Shown here one piece after another: positions 41,235 to 51,256 of a stretch of DNA of 64,000 nt. Numbering within the stretch: the stretch's first letter is position 1; each line of letters opens with the position of its first letter. The DNA comes from Wigglesworthia glossinidia (GTDB lineage: Bacteria > Pseudomonadota > Gammaproteobacteria > Enterobacterales > Enterobacteriaceae): positions 23,926 through 87,925 of the forward strand of contig JAVBJL010000008.1 in NCBI GenBank assembly GCA_030827005.1, given 5' to 3'. The notes under the pieces were generated by a model that was not told the origin of the DNA, made no database searches, and was given only the letters and a program-made list of their open reading frames with translations. Both the position numbers and the translations under genes were made by a program.

Positions 41235-42494
41235 ATGAAATTACTTGTACTAGGTATAAGTTATAAAACTGCGCCAATATCTTTAAGAGAAAAAATGATA
41301 TTTTCTACTAAACACTTAGATATTTCATTAAATGATTTACTAAAAAAATCAAATATGAGAGGAGGGATTATAGTTTCGACATGTAATCGTATAGAAATTT
41401 ATCTAAGTGTAAAAACATTAAATAATTTAAAAAAAATTTTAATATACTGGCTATATAAGTTTTATAAAATTAAATTCAAATTAATACGTCATAATACTTA
41501 CTATTATTCAGATATTTATGCTATCAGACATTTAATGCGTGTAGTAAGTGGATTAGATTCTATGAATCTAGGGGAATCACAAATAATTAGTCAAGTAAAA
41601 TCTGCATTTTTTAAATCATTACAAAAAAAACATTTATCAGTAGATTTGCAGAAATTATTTGAAAAATCATTTTCTGTATCAAAAAAAATTAGAACAGAAA
41701 CTAAAATAGGATCATATTCAATATCAATATCCCATGCAATATATTTATTATTAAAAAATAAATTAAAATGTTTATCAGAAATTAAAATCCTATTAATAGG
41801 TTCTGGAAAAATTAATACGTTAGTAGCAAAAAATCTGCATCAATACAAAATAAAAAAAATTTTTATTGCAAATCGTACATTGAAAAATGCAAAAAATTTA
41901 GCTTTAAAAGTTAATGGATCTGCTATTCAATTAAAAAATATTATAAAATATTTAAATAAAATTAATGTTGTTATTGCATCGACATCTAGTAAAAAACCAA
42001 TATTACACGTTGAAACTGTAAAACGTATTTTAAAAAAAAGTAATAAAATAATACTTTTTATCGATCTTTCTATTCCCAGAAACATACATCCGAATATAGG
42101 CAATTTACCCGGAGTAGATTTATATATTTTAGAAGATTTAAAAGTTGTTTTAAATAAAAATTTAGAAAAAAGAAAAAAAGCAGCATTATTAGCGGAAAAT
42201 ATTATAAAAGAAGAAAGTAAAAAATTATTGGTATGGCTAGAAGGTTATTCTAAAATTAGCATTTTACAAGAATATAGACATCAAATCGAACAAGTAAAGA
42301 AATTATATGAAAAACGTGCTTTAATGGAATTAAAACTCGGTGTAAATCCCGAAATTATTATTAAAAAAATTATTTATACACTCACTAATCGATTGATGCA
42401 TAATTCTACAAAATTATTGTATAATACAGTATTTTCCAATAAAAATGACGTTTTAAAACGTTTATACAATCATTTAAAATTAAATATTAATTAA
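41235..42494 (+). CDS. hemA: Glutamyl-tRNA reductase
   Basis: HemA reduces glutamyl-tRNA(Glu) to glutamate-1-semialdehyde, the entry to haem synthesis. The N-terminal catalytic domain starts LVLGISYKTAPISLREK and carries the active-site cysteine in IVSTCNRIEIYL near residue 50. GLDSMNLGESQIISQVK is the tRNA/glutamate pocket. An NADPH-binding domain (LLIGSGKINTLVAKNL) and a C-terminal dimerisation helix bundle follow. Length 419 aa (418 in E. coli). It is divergent from lolB and heads a hemA-prfA-prmC transcript as in E. coli. Confidence 0.96.
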   Translation: MKLLVLGISYKTAPISLREKMIFSTKHLDISLNDLLKKSNMRGGIIVSTCNRIEIYLSVKTLNNLKKILIYWLYKFYKIKFKLIRHNTYYYSDIYAIRHLMRVVSGLDSMNLGESQIISQVKSAFFKSLQKKHLSVDLQKLFEKSFSVSKKIRTETKIGSYSISISHAIYLLLKNKLKCLSEIKILLIGSGKINTLVAKNLHQYKIKKIFIANRTLKNAKNLALKVNGSAIQLKNIIKYLNKINVVIASTSSKKPILHVETVKRILKKSNKIILFIDLSIPRNIHPNIGNLPGVDLYILEDLKVVLNKNLEKRKKAALLAENIIKEESKKLLVWLEGYSKISILQEYRHQIEQVKKLYEKRALMELKLGVNPEIIIKKIIYTLTNRLMHNSTKLLYNTVFSNKNDVLKRLYNHLKLNIN

Positions 42495-42536
42495 AAAAAA
42501 TAGAAAATTTATTTATAACTGAAATGTGAATTTAAA

Positions 42537-43640
42537 ATGCATCAATTGATAATTGTGAAATTAGAAAATTTAAGCAATAGATATAAAGAACTCAATAAAA
42601 TTTTAAGTAATTCGAATGTGATTACAGATAAAAGTAAATTTTTATCTTTATCAAAAGAACACTCGCGATTAAGTATATTAGAATATTATTTTAATTCCTG
42701 GAAAAAATTAAATCGAGAAAAAATTTCATTGAAATCTATGTTGTCAGATACAGAAATTCATGATCTCGTACAAGATGAGCTAAATGTAATTCATATAAAA
42801 ATTAAAAAAATAGAGGAAAAAATTATTTTATTTTTGATGCCTCAAGATTTTTCAAATAAATATAACTGTTTTTTAGAAATTAGAGCTGGAACTGGAGGAG
42901 GAGAAGCAGCTTTATTTGTTAAAGACTTATGTCGTATGTATATAAAATTTTCTGAATTCCAATCTTGGAAAATAAAAATTATTCATTCTAGTCATTCAGA
43001 ACATAAAGGATATAAAGAAGTTATTATTAAAATATGCAATAAAAAAGCATATTCAAAATTAAAATTTGAGTCAGGAGGTCATCGTGTACAAAGAATACCT
43101 GCCACAGAATCACAAGGTCGAGTGCACACTTCTACATGTACAGTGGCGGTTATGCCAGAAATGTCAGAATTAAAATTACCTAAAATCAAATCATCTGATT
43201 TAAGAATTGATACATTTCGTTCTTCTGGAGCAGGAGGACAACATATTAATACTACAGATTCAGCAATTCGCATTACACATGTTCCAACTAATACAGTTGT
43301 AGAATGTCAAGATGAAAGATCGCAACATAAAAATAAATCAAAAGCAATGTCTGTATTATTAGCTCGGTTACAAACGAATTTATTAAAAAATAGAAAAAAA
43401 AGTGAATCTAAAATACGGCGCAATTTATTAGGATCTGGTGATAGATCAGATCGTATTCGTACTTATAATTTTACTCAAGGTAGAATTACCGATCATCGAT
43501 TAAATCTGACAATATACAAATTAGATGAGATCATGGAAGGTAATTTAGATTTAATACTCGATCCTATTTTAAAAAAATATCGCCTTAAAGATATTGAAAA
43601 ATTTTTACAAAAACAAAATAAATATGGTAACGTGGAATAG
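42537..43640 (+). CDS. prfA: Peptide chain release factor 1
   Basis: RF1 terminates translation at UAG and UAA. The codon-recognition PAT motif lies in [15 protein letters not shown], and the catalytic GGQ in [19 protein letters not shown] near residue 235. The rest of domain 2/4 ([25 protein letters not shown]) is conserved. Length 367 aa (360 in E. coli); the extra residues are at the ends. The end overlaps prmC, whose product methylates the GGQ glutamine, a classic coupled pair. Confidence 0.97.
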   Translation: MHQLIIVKLENLSNRYKELNKILSNSNVITDKSKFLSLSKEHSRLSILEYYFNSWKKLNREKISLKSMLSDTEIHDLVQDELNVIHIKIKKIEEKIILFLMPQDFSNKYNCFLEIRAGTGGGEAALFVKDLCRMYIKFSEFQSWKIKIIHSSHSEHKGYKEVIIKICNKKAYSKLKFESGGHRVQRIPATESQGRVHTSTCTVAVMPEMSELKLPKIKSSDLRIDTFRSSGAGGQHINTTDSAIRITHVPTNTVVECQDERSQHKNKSKAMSVLLARLQTNLLKNRKKSESKIRRNLLGSGDRSDRIRTYNFTQGRITDHRLNLTIYKLDEIMEGNLDLILDPILKKYRLKDIEKFLQKQNKYGNVE

Positions 43641-44469
43641 TTGGATACAAAAAGCCACCAAAATATTACGTGCGTCTAAAAAAATTGCACCAGAAATTGA
43701 AGCAGAAATCTTATTACAATACGTATTAGGTATTGATCGAGCAAAGATGATTGCTTATGAAAAAAATCACTTAACATGTACTCAGTACAATTTTTTGAAT
43801 ATTTTGTTATCTAGAAGAAAATTAGGAGAACCCATAGCATATTTAATAAATAATCGTGAATTTTGGTCTATAAATTTATATATTAGATCCGGTATTTTTA
43901 TTCCAAGATCAGATACTGAATGTTTGGTAAAATTAGCTTTGTCGGTTCCGTTATCAAAAAAAGCTAACGTCTTAGATCTTGGAAGCGGCAGCGGAGCAAT
44001 CTCATTGGCACTTGGATTAGAAAGACCCACATGGAAAATTACTGGAATCGATAAAAGTAGTAAAGCTATTAAAATTTCTAAAAAAAATTCTGATAAATTA
44101 AAAGTAAAAAATGTTTTTTTTAAAAAAGAAAGTTGGAAAAAGTTACAAAAAACTGTATATTACTCAATGATTGTTAGCAATCCTCCATACATTGCAAGTC
44201 AAGATCCCCACTTGCTTATAGGAGATTTAAAATTTGAACCAAAATCTGCACTTATTTCCGGTAAAGATGGACTACAAGATATAAAAATAATTTGTAAAAT
44301 ATCCAAAAATCATCTAAAAAATCATGGATGGTTACTAATAGAACACGGTTTTCAACAAGCATATGAAGTACGTAAAATATTATTAACGGAAGGATACAGC
44401 CTCATTCGTACCCACATGGATTACGGAGGAAATGATCGTGTAACCCAAGCTGCGTGGATTTACATTTGA
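43624..44469 (+). CDS. prmC: Release factor glutamine methyltransferase PrmC
   Basis: PrmC N5-methylates the glutamine of the GGQ motif in RF1 and RF2. An N-terminal helical domain ([20 protein letters not shown]) is followed by a SAM-binding Rossmann domain with [16 protein letters not shown] and the catalytic NPPY in [17 protein letters not shown] start it at ATG 43624 ([11 protein letters not shown]), matching E. coli MEYQHWLREA. The track start at 43594 adds ten residues inside prfA. Length 281 aa (277 in E. coli). It overlaps prfA by 17 bases. Confidence 0.94.
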   Translation: MVTWNSWIQKATKILRASKKIAPEIEAEILLQYVLGIDRAKMIAYEKNHLTCTQYNFLNILLSRRKLGEPIAYLINNREFWSINLYIRSGIFIPRSDTECLVKLALSVPLSKKANVLDLGSGSGAISLALGLERPTWKITGIDKSSKAIKISKKNSDKLKVKNVFFKKESWKKLQKTVYYSMIVSNPPYIASQDPHLLIGDLKFEPKSALISGKDGLQDIKIICKISKNHLKNHGWLLIEHGFQQAYEVRKILLTEGYSLIRTHMDYGGNDRVTQAAWIYI

Positions 44470-44550
44470 TAATACTTCTTTATAGAAATTTAATAATCTG
44501 GTTAATTTGTATTAAAATACTAAAAATAAAATTAAAATAAGATCAAAATT

Positions 44551-45408
44551 TTGAATATAAATAACAGCATAACAATTTCGTTACAAGATATAAAAATATC
44601 GAACCATCTTCCGATAGTTATTTTTGGAGGAGTAAATGTTTTAGAAGATTACAGTACTACTAAGTATATCTGTAAACATTTTGTAAAAATAACAAAAAAA
44701 TTAAATATGCCATTTATTTTTAAAGCGTCTTTTGATAAAGCTAATCGATCTTCGATACATTCTTATCGCGGTCCCGGTTTAGAAAAAAGCATAGAGATTT
44801 TCTCTAAAATCAAGTCAAAATTCAATGTAAAAATCATTACGGATATACATGCACCAGAACAAGCTAAAGATATAGCAAAAATAGTAGATATCATTCAAAT
44901 TCCAGCATTTTTGGCTCGACAAACTGATTTAATTGAATCAGCTGCAAAAACAAATAAAATAATCAACATAAAAAAGCCACAATTTCTCTCTCCAGAACAA
45001 ACATACTACATTGTAGAAAAACTAATTAAATCGGGAAATTCAAAAATAATTTTATGTGAACGTGGAACTATGTTTGGATATAATAATTTAATTGTAGACA
45101 TGCTAGGATTAAATATTATGAAACAAGTATCTGGAGGACTTCCGGTGATGTTAGATGTAACACACGCACTACAAATGCGAAATAATTTTAGCCCAATATC
45201 TAGCGGAAAAATTTCGCAAATCAACGTACTCGCACGTGCAGGAGTGGCTGTAGGTATTGCCGGGTTATTAATTGAAGCACATCCAGATCCAAAAAATGCT
45301 CGATGTGACGGTCCCTGTGCATTACCACTTCAATCTCTTGAATCTGTTTTAAAAGAAGTTAAGTGTATGGATGAGGTAACTAAATCTATATTGTACAACC
45401 AAAATTAA
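44551..45408 (+). CDS. kdsA: 3-deoxy-D-manno-octulosonate 8-phosphate synthase KdsA
   Basis: KdsA condenses PEP and arabinose-5-phosphate (from KdsD, 59.4 kb) to Kdo-8-phosphate, for the inner core of LPS. The TIM barrel includes [41 protein letters not shown] and DVTHALQMR. Length 285 aa (284 in E. coli). The start codon is TTG at 44551, with no better ATG nearby and no strong ribosome site, so translation may be weak. The E. coli genes between prmC and kdsA (sirB2 and sirB1) are missing. Confidence 0.96.
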   Translation: MNINNSITISLQDIKISNHLPIVIFGGVNVLEDYSTTKYICKHFVKITKKLNMPFIFKASFDKANRSSIHSYRGPGLEKSIEIFSKIKSKFNVKIITDIHAPEQAKDIAKIVDIIQIPAFLARQTDLIESAAKTNKIINIKKPQFLSPEQTYYIVEKLIKSGNSKIILCERGTMFGYNNLIVDMLGLNIMKQVSGGLPVMLDVTHALQMRNNFSPISSGKISQINVLARAGVAVGIAGLLIEAHPDPKNARCDGPCALPLQSLESVLKEVKCMDEVTKSILYNQN

Positions 45409-45459
45409 AAAAATATTTCTATTTAACTATTATTTTAAAAATTCAGATTCCGTTAGATT

Positions 45460-46263
45460 ATGAGTAATCAATCAAAAATTATAAGAAACTTCAAAGTCCA
45501 ATCTGATTTTAATGCTAAATTAGCATTTAAAAAAATTAAATTTTTTTTAATCTCATATTTAAAAAAATTTACTGAACTAAAAACTCTAGTAGTTGGAATT
45601 AGCGGAGGTCAAGATTCTACATTAACAGGAAAAATTTGCCAAGAAGTAATTAATGATTTAAAACAATACGATTTATTAGATTATCAATGTATCGCAGTTC
45701 GACTACCATATGGTATTCAGTACGATGAAGATGACTGTAAATTAGCCATAAATTTTATTAAACCTGATCGAATAATAAATATTGACATCAAACCTATCGT
45801 AGAATCCAGTATTATTACTTTACAAAAATCTGGAATTCATATGACTGATCACTTAAAAGGAAATGAAAAATCAAGAGAACGAATAAAAATACAATATAGC
45901 ATTGCAGGATCTACCTCAGGCTTAGTAGTTGGCACATGTAATGCATCTGAAGCAATAACTGGATTTTTCACAAAATATGGTGATTCGTCTTCTGATATCG
46001 CCCCTATATTACATTTAAATAAACGACAAGGAAAAAAAATGTTACAATATTTAAATTGTCCTCAGCGTTTATATTTAAAACAACCTAGTGCCGATTTAAA
46101 CGAAAATTATCCAGGATATCCCGATGAATCTATTTTAAAAGTCAGTTATGATATGATCGATGATTATTTAGAAGGCAAACTACTTGATAAAAAAATAGCT
46201 AAAATTATTGAAAATTTATATTATAAAAATCAGCACAAACGTAATTCTCCAATATGCATGTAA
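45460..46263 (+). CDS. nadE: NH3-dependent NAD+ synthetase
   Basis: NadE amidates deamido-NAD to NAD+ with ammonia and ATP. The N-type ATP pyrophosphatase loop is GISGGQDSTLTGK. VRLPYGIQYDEDD, STSGLVVGTCNASEAITGFF and TKYGDSSSDIAPI are the other active-site blocks. Length 267 aa (275 in E. coli). There is no glutaminase domain, so it is the ammonia-using type. With nadC at 63 kb it indicates NAD can be made from quinolinate. Confidence 0.96.
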   Translation: MSNQSKIIRNFKVQSDFNAKLAFKKIKFFLISYLKKFTELKTLVVGISGGQDSTLTGKICQEVINDLKQYDLLDYQCIAVRLPYGIQYDEDDCKLAINFIKPDRIINIDIKPIVESSIITLQKSGIHMTDHLKGNEKSRERIKIQYSIAGSTSGLVVGTCNASEAITGFFTKYGDSSSDIAPILHLNKRQGKKMLQYLNCPQRLYLKQPSADLNENYPGYPDESILKVSYDMIDDYLEGKLLDKKIAKIIENLYYKNQHKRNSPICM

Positions 46264-46330
46264 AAATTTAAATTTCTAATATATATGGAAACTATCTTCT
46301 AATAAATATTTATATTTTAAAGGAAAAATT

Positions 46331-47713
46331 ATGTCAGATTTTAGAACAGAAGAAGATATTTTTGGTAAAATTTTTATATCTAAAGAAATTTTATGGGGTG
46401 TGCATACACAAAGATCTCTGAAAAATTTTAATATTTCTACAGAAACCATGCCGCACGAATTTATTTACGCTTTAGCACAAGTGAAATATGCTGCTACACA
46501 AACTAATAAAGAATTAAATTTATTAGATACGAAAAAAGCAAATGCGATTTTGCAAGCAATTGAAGAGATACTATCCGGTAAGCACATAAATAGTTTTCCA
46601 TTAAAAATTTGGCAAACCGGATCAGGAACGCAAACAAATATGAATATTAATGAAGTAATTGCAAATCGTGCCATAAAAATTCTAGGGGGTAATTATGGAG
46701 ATTATTCCATAATACATCCGAATGATCATGTTAATAAAAGTCAAAGCTCTAATGATGTGTTTCCAACTTCTATGCATATTGCTGCAACTATAGCTTTAAA
46801 AAATAGATTATTACCAAACATTCTAAATTTAGTTGATATCTTTTCACAAAAATCAATTAAATTTGATAAGATTATTAAAATTGGGCGTACTCATTTACAA
46901 GACGCAGTTCCTTTAACGTTAGGACAAGAAATATCTGCTTGGAAATATATGTTACAAAAAAATATTTGTCACATTAACGACACTATTTCACATTTATCTG
47001 AAATTGCACTAGGAGGTACTGCAGTAGGAACCGGATTAAATTCTCATAAATTATATCCAGAAAAAACAGCCAATATTTTATCAAAATTAACCGGACATAA
47101 TTTTGTTACTTCGCCTAATAAATTTGAGGCCTTAAGTACATGCGACGCATTAGTACATGCACATGGCGCACTAAAAGGTTTAGCAGTATCTTTAATGAAA
47201 ATCGCCAATGATATTCGATGGTTATCTTCTGGTCCAAGATGTGGCATTGGAGAGATTTTTATTCCAGAAAACGAACCAGGAAGTTCTATCATGCCAGGAA
47301 AAGTTAATCCTACACAATGTGAATCTATTACAATGATATGTTGTCAAGTGTTTGGTAATGATACTTCAATAATTTCCGGAGGTTCTTCTGGAAATTTTCA
47401 ATTAAATGTTTTTCGTCCAATGATTATTTATAATTTTTTACAATCAGTAAGAATATTGTCAGATGGAATACTGAGTTTCAATAAAAACTGTGCGGCAGGA
47501 ATACGACCTAATCAAAAAAGAATTGATAAATTTTTAAAAAAATCATTAATGTTGGTAACCACATTAACTCCATATATTGGATATGATAAATCTTCTAAAA
47601 TTGCGAAATTAGCATATAAAAAAAATATTACTTTAAAAGAAGCTTGTATGAAATTGGAATATTTATCAGAAAATGAATTTGAAAAATTAGTATGTCCAAA
47701 AAATATGATTTAA
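46331..47713 (+). CDS. fumC: Fumarate hydratase class II
   Basis: FumC reversibly hydrates fumarate to malate; it has no Fe-S cluster and is oxygen-stable. The superfamily signature GSSIMPGKVNPTQCE holds the catalytic serine loop. IWQTGSGTQTNMNINEVIANRA, PNDHVNKSQSSNDVFPT and KIGRTHLQDAVPLTLGQE are active-site regions. Length 460 aa (467 in E. coli). ATG at 46331 follows AAAGGAAAAATT, a good ribosome site. It is downstream of nadE and probably monocistronic. Confidence 0.97.
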   Translation: MSDFRTEEDIFGKIFISKEILWGVHTQRSLKNFNISTETMPHEFIYALAQVKYAATQTNKELNLLDTKKANAILQAIEEILSGKHINSFPLKIWQTGSGTQTNMNINEVIANRAIKILGGNYGDYSIIHPNDHVNKSQSSNDVFPTSMHIAATIALKNRLLPNILNLVDIFSQKSIKFDKIIKIGRTHLQDAVPLTLGQEISAWKYMLQKNICHINDTISHLSEIALGGTAVGTGLNSHKLYPEKTANILSKLTGHNFVTSPNKFEALSTCDALVHAHGALKGLAVSLMKIANDIRWLSSGPRCGIGEIFIPENEPGSSIMPGKVNPTQCESITMICCQVFGNDTSIISGGSSGNFQLNVFRPMIIYNFLQSVRILSDGILSFNKNCAAGIRPNQKRIDKFLKKSLMLVTTLTPYIGYDKSSKIAKLAYKKNITLKEACMKLEYLSENEFEKLVCPKNMI

Positions 47714-47948
47714 AATAAAAAATTAAATTTATGTTTTAATAAAAATTAAAATGTATAAATTCATCTAATTAATTTATATCAAAATAATATATAAAAAATA
47801 TTATTATGTACTCCAGTAAAGTATTACTTTTTATACATTACTTAAAATTCTACTTAATTTCAAAAATTTAAATAGAAAATTTAATTTTACAAAAAAAAAA
47901 TATAGTTTAAACTTTTAATATAAAATTTAAAATCTAATAATAGATAAT

Positions 47949-48503
47949 ATGAAAAAATTTTTTTTTATTTTCTTTATTCTTTGCAGTCTTATTAATTCAA
48001 ATATAGTATTAAGTACAACAAATAATACGAGTTCTAATTTAATTAGAGTAGGATTTTCACCTGGAAATACTGCTCAAAAAATAATATTAGATGCAATAAA
48101 AGAATCGTCTATTTCAATTGATATAGCAGCATATTCGTTTACAAGTAAATTAATTAGCCTCGCTTTAATAGATGCGGAACAGCGCGGAGTAAAAATTAGA
48201 ATTTTAGCAGATAAAAAATCAAATAGTGGAAAATATACTGCGGCTACATATCTATCTAATCATAAAATACCTGTACGATTAAATGATAAATATTCTATTA
48301 TGCATAATAAGTTCATGATTATCGATCACAAATCAGTGCAAACTGGATCATTTAATTATACACAAAGCGCAGCAAATAAAAATGCAGAAAATGTCATTTT
48401 TATAAAAAATATTGCAGAAATTGCAGAAAAATATGAAATAGAATTTAATAGACTATGGAATGAAGCATCTGAAAAAAATAAAAATTACTTAATTAGCAAC
48501 TAG
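47949..48503 (+). CDS. Secreted phospholipase D-family endonuclease (Nuc-like)
   Basis: A 184-residue protein with a signal peptide of about 24 residues (hydrophobic run ending NIVLS) and a single PLD domain. Its one HKD motif is MHNKFMIIDHKSVQTGSFNY, followed by AANKNAEN. This matches the small Nuc/plasmid-type periplasmic endonucleases, which dimerise to build one active site. FSPGNTAQKIILDAIKES and AAYSFTSKLISLALIDAEQR are typical of that family. Substrate is taken to be DNA/RNA by family only. It has no counterpart at this E. coli position, between fumC and nth. The Nuc family is often plasmid-borne, so old acquisition is possible. Confidence 0.88.
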   Translation: MKKFFFIFFILCSLINSNIVLSTTNNTSSNLIRVGFSPGNTAQKIILDAIKESSISIDIAAYSFTSKLISLALIDAEQRGVKIRILADKKSNSGKYTAATYLSNHKIPVRLNDKYSIMHNKFMIIDHKSVQTGSFNYTQSAANKNAENVIFIKNIAEIAEKYEIEFNRLWNEASEKNKNYLISN

Positions 48504-48547
48504 CCGATTCAGCGCATAACACGAAAACCCAATTTATTTAAAATCAA

Positions 48548-49179
48548 ATGAATAAAAAAAAATTTCCGAAATCTTTACAAGATTGCAACAAAAAATACCA
48601 AAACCAGTAATTGAGTTAAAATTTTCATCCCACTTTGAACTTTTTATTGCTGTTTTATTATCTGCAAGATCAAGAGATACGCAAGTAAATAAAATAACTA
48701 AAAAATTATTCATTCAAGCTAGTAATCCTAGAGATATGTTAAATTTAGGTAGAAAAAAAATTATTTATCATATTCGTTCTATTGGATTATATAAAAAAAA
48801 AACCGAATTTATAATAAAATCTTGTCAAATACTAGTACGAAAATTTCATGGGAATATTCCAAGTAATAGACGTAATCTAGAGCTACTACCTGGTATCGGA
48901 AGAAAAAGCGCTAATGTGATATTAAATACTGCATTTAATAAAAAAACTATTGGAGTGGATACACATGTTTTGCGAGTTAGTAATAGATTGGGTCTGTCAA
49001 ATTCGAACAGTCCTAAATTAGTCGAACATCAACTAATTACTCGAATTCCAAAAAAATTCATCTTAAATAGTCATATCTGGTTGGTATTGCATGGAAGATA
49101 CGTGTGTAAATCCAGACATCCTTTGTGCAAAAATTGTAGTTTAAATGATCTTTGTTCCTACAGGATCAAAATTAGTTAA
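48548..49179 (+). CDS. nth: Endonuclease III, N-terminus frameshifted in an A9 run
   Basis: Nth is a DNA glycosylase/AP lyase for oxidised pyrimidines. The helix-hairpin-helix LELLPGIGRKSANVILNTAF, the catalytic Lys region and Asp in TIGVDTHVLRVSNR, and the 4Fe-4S ligands CKSRHPLCKNCSLNDLC are intact. The track ORF begins at TTG 48583 and lacks about 13 residues. Upstream, ATG 48548 followed by A9 (48554-48562) is one base short. With ten A it reads MNKKKISEIFTRLQQKIP, colinear with E. coli MNKAKRLEILTRLRENNP. Either TTG 48583 starts a shortened protein, or slippage restores the frame. Confidence 0.92.
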
Positions 49180-49183
49180 AAAA

Positions 49184-50464
49184 TTAATTATTCCAGACTA
49201 ATAAGCAAAAATTTTTTTTTCCTTTTTTTAAAAGTGTATATCGTTGATACAATTTATCTGAATGACTCAAAATATAGTTTGAAGATATATTTTTTTTATT
49301 ATTAATAGAAATTGAGGAACATAAAATCATATTTTTAGCATTTTGTTTTGATGTAGATAACCCGGAACCTACTAAAATATTTTTAATATCCATACATTTT
49401 TTAAATATGTTATATGTATTCATTCCTGAATTAGACAATAAGATTAAATCTTTTTCTGAAATATTTAAAATATTTTTATGAAATAAAATTTCTGTTGCTT
49501 TTTGTACTAAATTTAATTTATGTTTTCCATGTACAAAACGAGTGATTTCTTGAGCTAAAATTTTTTGAATTTCAAATGGTTTTATTTGTTTATTGACAAA
49601 TTTTTTTTCTAATGCATTAATGTCTGAAATTTTTAAAAAAGTAAACATTTTTAAAAATTTGAATACATTTGCGTCTGCACAATTCATCCAAAATTGGTAA
49701 AAATCATAAACGCTGGTTTTATTTTTATCTAACCATATTACATTATCATCGTCTGATTTTCCCAGTTTAGAACCATTAGATCGAAGCATTAATGGTGTGG
49801 TAACTCCATATACTGATTTTTTATTTACGTGTTTTACTAAATCAATTCCTAAAGTAATATTTCCCCACTGATCTGAGCCTCCAATTTGTAGAGACACATT
49901 ATATTTTTTATTTAAAAAACAATAATCGTATCCTTGTAAAAAACTATAAGAAAATGTCATCAATGATAAATGACATTTATTTTTGAGTTTAGTTTTAATT
50001 ATTTCTTTATTCAATAATTTGTTTATTGAACAATAAATTCCAATTTTTCTTAAAAAATTTAAAATTGTTAAATTTTTTAACCAAAAATAGTTATTTAATA
50101 TATGTAGTTTAGATGGATTTTTTTTGCAAAATAAAAATTTTTTAATTTGTTTTTTTATATTTTTAGTCCAATTACAAATTGAACCATGCGATAATAGTTT
50201 TATATTTTTTTCTTTAAAACTAGGATCTCCAATTAGAGCCGTACCTTGTCCTATTACAATGATTAATGTATGACCGCTTAAATAAAAATGCTTTAAACAT
50301 AACAAAGGAACTAAATGCCCTATATGTAAGCTTTCTGCAGTTGGATCAAAGCCGCAGTACAAGTTAATTTTTTTTTCTTGCATAATTTTTTTTAGATTAT
50401 CTTTATCGGTTAATTTTGAAATTAAACCTCGACTAAATAATTCTTGAATTATATCAATTTTCAT
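49184..50464 (-). CDS. tyrS: Tyrosyl-tRNA synthetase
   Basis: TyrS charges tRNA-Tyr. It is a class I synthetase with HIGH in ESLHIGHLVPLLCLKH and the KMSKS-like loop KLGKSDDDNV. YDYCFLNKKYNVSLQIGGSDQWGNI binds tyrosine, and a C-terminal S4 RNA-binding domain follows (LSTSKQNAKNMI). Length 426 aa (424 in E. coli). It lies 41 bases downstream of pdxH on the minus strand, the same adjacency as in E. coli, and converges on nth. Confidence 0.97.
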   Translation of the reverse strand: MKIDIIQELFSRGLISKLTDKDNLKKIMQEKKINLYCGFDPTAESLHIGHLVPLLCLKHFYLSGHTLIIVIGQGTALIGDPSFKEKNIKLLSHGSICNWTKNIKKQIKKFLFCKKNPSKLHILNNYFWLKNLTILNFLRKIGIYCSINKLLNKEIIKTKLKNKCHLSLMTFSYSFLQGYDYCFLNKKYNVSLQIGGSDQWGNITLGIDLVKHVNKKSVYGVTTPLMLRSNGSKLGKSDDDNVIWLDKNKTSVYDFYQFWMNCADANVFKFLKMFTFLKISDINALEKKFVNKQIKPFEIQKILAQEITRFVHGKHKLNLVQKATEILFHKNILNISEKDLILLSNSGMNTYNIFKKCMDIKNILVGSGLSTSKQNAKNMILCSSISINNKKNISSNYILSHSDKLYQRYTLLKKGKKNFCLLVWNN

Positions 50465-50505
50465 TTTTGTCTAGTATAAAAATATATTTTTTTAAAAAGT
50501 TAAAA

Positions 50506-51156
50506 TTATGGAGCTATGCGTGTCACTATCCATTTTGAATGAATTTTTTCATATAAAAATCTATCATGTAATCGGTTGCGTCTGCCTTGCCAAAATTCTG
50601 CTGTGTAAATATCCACTTGATATCCACCCCAAAATTTTGGAAATGGCACTATGGAATTTTCAAATTTTTTTTGAAATGTTTTAAATGTATGTTCTAGTAT
50701 GTTTCTATTAGAAATTTTTCGTGATTGCTGTGATGCCCAGATGCTAATTTGGCTCAATTTCGGACGCGTATAAAAGTATTTTAAACTCTTATCGTGCGAT
50801 ATTTTTTTTGCAGTTCCTAAAAGTAAAATTTGTCTATTGATGTTATTCCATATAAATAATAAGCTCACGCGAGAATTATACTTTATATGCAATGCTTTTT
50901 TACTAGAAAAATTAGTAAAAAATATAATCTTTTTTTTTTCAATTTTTTTCATCGAAACAATTCTTTGATGGGATTGATGATTTTTATCTATGGTTCCCAA
51001 GCTCATCATATTAAAATCTGGTATTTTTGCTTCGTATGCATCTTTTAACCATATCTTAAATAAATTAATTGGATGATAAGTTAATTGAAAACTTCTTAGT
51101 TTTCCTTTTAAATATTCTCTGCGTGATAATAGAATTTTATTTATTTTTTTATTCAT
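50506..51156 (-). CDS. pdxH: Pyridoxamine/pyridoxine 5'-phosphate oxidase
   Basis: PdxH uses FMN and oxygen to make pyridoxal 5'-phosphate, the last step of vitamin B6 synthesis. FMN-binding blocks are RIVSMKKIEKKKIIFFTNFSSKKA and LSQISIWASQQSRKI. The C-terminal WGGYQVDIYTAEFWQGRRNRLHDR and the final VTRIAP tail are typical. Length 216 aa (218 in E. coli). It depends on FMN supplied by the riboflavin genes ribA and ribC. It lies between tyrS and slyA as in the enterobacterial map. Confidence 0.96.
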   Translation of the reverse strand: MNKKINKILLSRREYLKGKLRSFQLTYHPINLFKIWLKDAYEAKIPDFNMMSLGTIDKNHQSHQRIVSMKKIEKKKIIFFTNFSSKKALHIKYNSRVSLLFIWNNINRQILLLGTAKKISHDKSLKYFYTRPKLSQISIWASQQSRKISNRNILEHTFKTFQKKFENSIVPFPKFWGGYQVDIYTAEFWQGRRNRLHDRFLYEKIHSKWIVTRIAP

Positions 51157-51199
51157 TTAATAACAAATTAGACATAGTAATTATAATTTTTAAAATTTG

Positions 51200-51220
51200 C
51201 CGGCCTCGAAATAAGACCGG
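51200..51220 (-). terminator. GC-rich hairpin downstream of slyA
   Basis: On the slyA strand, CCGGTCT, loop TATTTCG, AGGCCGG gives a seven-base-pair stem with one G-T wobble. It lies about 36 bases after the slyA stop and 43 bases before pdxH. Its G+C content is far above the background. A clear run of T does not follow, so it may be a weak terminator or an RNA-stabilising or processing element. Confidence 0.5.
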
Positions 51221-51256
51221 ATATAAGTTAGTAGCTTAAAATTTATTTTAATACAA

